NCBI GenBank assembly: GCA_016194465.1
Contig: JACQBO010000035.1
Span: 1-14,676 of the forward strand
Source of the DNA: Candidatus Kerfeldbacteria bacterium
GTDB lineage: Bacteria; Patescibacteriota; Patescibacteriia; SBBC01; CAIJZX01
Reading direction: 5' to 3'
DNA length: 14,676 nucleotides
Shown here one piece after another: positions 13,201 to 14,676 of the stretch. Numbering within the stretch: position 1 is the first letter of the stretch; each line of letters begins with the position of its first letter. The position numbers and the translations under genes are program-made. The notes beneath the pieces were generated by a model. It was given only the letters and a program-made list of their open reading frames with translations. It searched no databases and was not told the DNA's origin.

Positions 13201-14484
13201 ATGCTCCGTCAGTACGCTTTAACCAATGGTGTTCACGTCGTCTTAAACCCGTTTGATCATCCCCTCATCGGCCTAGCGATTGGCATCGACACCGGCAGTC
13301 GGGACGATCAGATCCCGGGCGAGCGGCATGGTTTTGAGCACAACCTCTTCCGGGCCAACCGTCGCCATCCCACCTGGGAAAGCTACGCCCAGCGGCTCGA
13401 TGACCACGCTTTCATGTTTTCGCCGGAAACGGACAAGACCACGGTCGTAGCTTCGTGCGGGACAGACCGCCGCGGGCTACGGCCGATTCTGCGGGTGCTG
13501 GCCGAAACGATCAGCAACCCGTTGATCATCAAGGAGCACGTCACCAAGGAGATTGACCGCCTGACCGAAGAACACGGCGAGGATCGCGATTCGCCTCATG
13601 ACCTAGCCGACCGCCTGTTCGATCAGCTGATGTTCGGGCCGCATGGCCTGGGCCGCTCAGTCGATGGCGACTACCGGACGATTCCGCAGCTGACCGCTCC
13701 CCGGTTCCGGCAACTCTGCCGACAAGTACTGGTCGGTCAGCGGTTGGTCATTGCCGTCTGCGGCGGTTTTGATCACCGTCTCGTGGCTGACCATATTGCT
13801 CGCTCCTTTGGCCATTTGCCGCCCGGTCGTCCCAGGCCAACGGACGCGTTCGATTATCGTCAGTGTCGTGGCAGCCTTGAAATCCGCATCCAAAACACCG
13901 ACAAGGTTTCCCTCATGCTTGGTTTCCCGGTCTTTGGCCTGGATCATCCGCGCCGGGTGGCCCTCGGCGTTCTGCGCAATCACTTTTCTTCACGGGCCAG
14001 CTCGCCACTCGCGCTTCACCTCGATAGTGACGGCAATGGGTACAGTGCCGCAGATCACCTATGGCATTGGGATACAGTCGGGCAGTATCTTTGGACTATT
14101 TCTACCTTCCGGCCCAAAATCGTCGAAGTCATCCGACGGCTCATGGCTGACGTCCGCCTTCTGCGCACCGAGCTGATCTCTTCCGATAATCTTACCCGGG
14201 CCAAGCGGAACCTGCGGTTTTACGCGATCCACCGGAGTCTCGATCCACTCTACACCGCCCCGTTCTTTGTCCGGCAGATCATCCATCGGCAAAAAGCAAA
14301 TTCATTCCGAAGCTATTTGCAAACCCTCAACGCCGTAACCCCACTGGCTATCCGCCGCGTGGCCCGAGAAACCTGTGTCCGTCGGCGGCTCGTCCTCGTC
14401 GCCTCTGGTCCGCTGCAGGGCATGAAGAAACAAGAACTTCGCGCCGCCCTAACTTCCGTCCCTTTCACCAACCGCTCTGCCTAG
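13201..14484 (+). CDS. M16-family zinc metallopeptidase (insulinase/processing-peptidase-like)
   Basis: M16 peptidases degrade or process peptides within a closed chamber formed by two half-proteins. The inverted zinc motif HxxEH is present as HGFEH (H43, E46, H47), and the further glutamate pair of the family aligns with TEEHGEDRDSP (E123/E124), about 80 residues on. Downstream, LFDQLMFGPHGLGRSVDGDY (139-158) matches the usual LYGxHPLG block. The 427-residue length fits a single-unit bacterial M16B protein. The start at 13201 is chosen because AAGGAGG lies six bases upstream and the N-terminus (LRQYALTNGVHVVL) matches family starts; a longer reading from 13144 would pass through the promoter region. 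No signal peptide is seen, so it is probably cytoplasmic. The terminator overlaps its stop codon. Confidence 0.88.
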   Translation: MLRQYALTNGVHVVLNPFDHPLIGLAIGIDTGSRDDQIPGERHGFEHNLFRANRRHPTWESYAQRLDDHAFMFSPETDKTTVVASCGTDRRGLRPILRVLAETISNPLIIKEHVTKEIDRLTEEHGEDRDSPHDLADRLFDQLMFGPHGLGRSVDGDYRTIPQLTAPRFRQLCRQVLVGQRLVIAVCGGFDHRLVADHIARSFGHLPPGRPRPTDAFDYRQCRGSLEIRIQNTDKVSLMLGFPVFGLDHPRRVALGVLRNHFSSRASSPLALHLDSDGNGYSAADHLWHWDTVGQYLWTISTFRPKIVEVIRRLMADVRLLRTELISSDNLTRAKRNLRFYAIHRSLDPLYTAPFFVRQIIHRQKANSFRSYLQTLNAVTPLAIRRVARETCVRRRLVLVASGPLQGMKKQELRAALTSVPFTNRSA

Positions 14485-14497
14485 AGCGGTTTTTTTT
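14471..14497 (+). terminator. Strong intrinsic terminator of the M16 peptidase gene
   Basis: A perfect eight-base-pair stem ACCGCTCT/AGAGCGGT with loop GCCT is followed directly by eight T. The TAG stop codon (14482-14484) lies inside the hairpin, so the last codons double as the terminator arm. Confidence 0.9.
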
Positions 14498-14595
14498 GAG
14501 CTCCATCGAGTAGGATATGGGCGAGCGAAATCCCGCACGAAAGACCACGACACAAATTTGTCAACTGTATAGAGCTGGTGTCTTTGGTACGGGAT

Positions 14596-14623
14596 AAAAA
14601 AGACAGCCTGGAGACAGACTGTC
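14596..14623 (-). terminator. Intrinsic terminator facing left, for a gene beyond the right edge
   Basis: The minus-strand RNA pairs GACAGUCUG with CAGGCUGUC around a UCUC loop, then has six U. One pair is U-G, which holds only on the minus strand and becomes a C-A mismatch on the plus strand, so the structure is oriented leftward. No gene is seen in 14498-14676 apart from this; it presumably ends a minus-strand gene entering from the right. Confidence 0.65.
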
Positions 14624-14676
14624 AAGGAAAAATGCCGCGGTGGTGGATGAGATGGGGGTGTCTGTGTTGAGGGACC

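Overview
The window most likely comes from a small-genome bacterium of the Candidate Phyla Radiation (Candidatus Patescibacteria, Parcubacteria-like). This is inferred from the gene mix: a FemAB-type peptidoglycan-bridge aminoacyltransferase directly behind ruvA, a short MurE-like ligase lacking the usual N-terminal domain, a membrane-anchored surface protein combining Fn3, TSP1-like and FG-GAP parts, very small unknown proteins, and GC-rich intergenic palindromes. GC content looks close to one half by eye. No marker such as 16S rRNA is present, so the lineage is not proven.

Layout. From 1 to 9 kb every gene is on the minus strand. At the left edge is the first 638 codons of rpoB (1-1914), with its own consensus promoter (2063-2091) and a structured leader. 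Upstream lies a five-gene unit reading leftward: three tandem, mutually similar proteins of about 80 residues (4854 to 4091), a MurE-like ligase (4085-2766) and peptide deformylase (2769-2230). It starts at a near-perfect promoter (5062-5090), passes an attenuator-like hairpin in a 200-nt leader, and ends at a hairpin-plus-U-tract overlapping the def stop. Next is a two-gene unit of a CCA/poly(A)-polymerase-type nucleotidyltransferase (6526-5780) and a DEDDh exonuclease (5738-5151). A tRNA-Arg(CCG) (6836-6762) follows. Then comes a tightly packed cluster reading surface protein (10820-9231), ruvA, FemAB-like transferase and a small membrane-anchored protein (7610-6972).

From 10.9 kb the plus strand is used: uvrB (10904-12952), a striking four-hairpin palindromic element directly behind it (12954-13074), and an M16-family zinc peptidase (13201-14484) closed by a strong terminator. 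The last 190 bases hold only a terminator pointing the other way, so a leftward gene probably lies just beyond the right edge.

Most genes are housekeeping: transcription, N-terminal protein maturation, wall precursor synthesis and cross-bridging, Holliday-junction branch migration and nucleotide excision repair. The unexplained parts are the three small paralogs with their attenuator-like leader, the nucleotidyltransferase/exonuclease pair whose exonuclease has lost a canonical catalytic aspartate, the rpoB leader that can mask its own ribosome binding site, and several intergenic palindromes.
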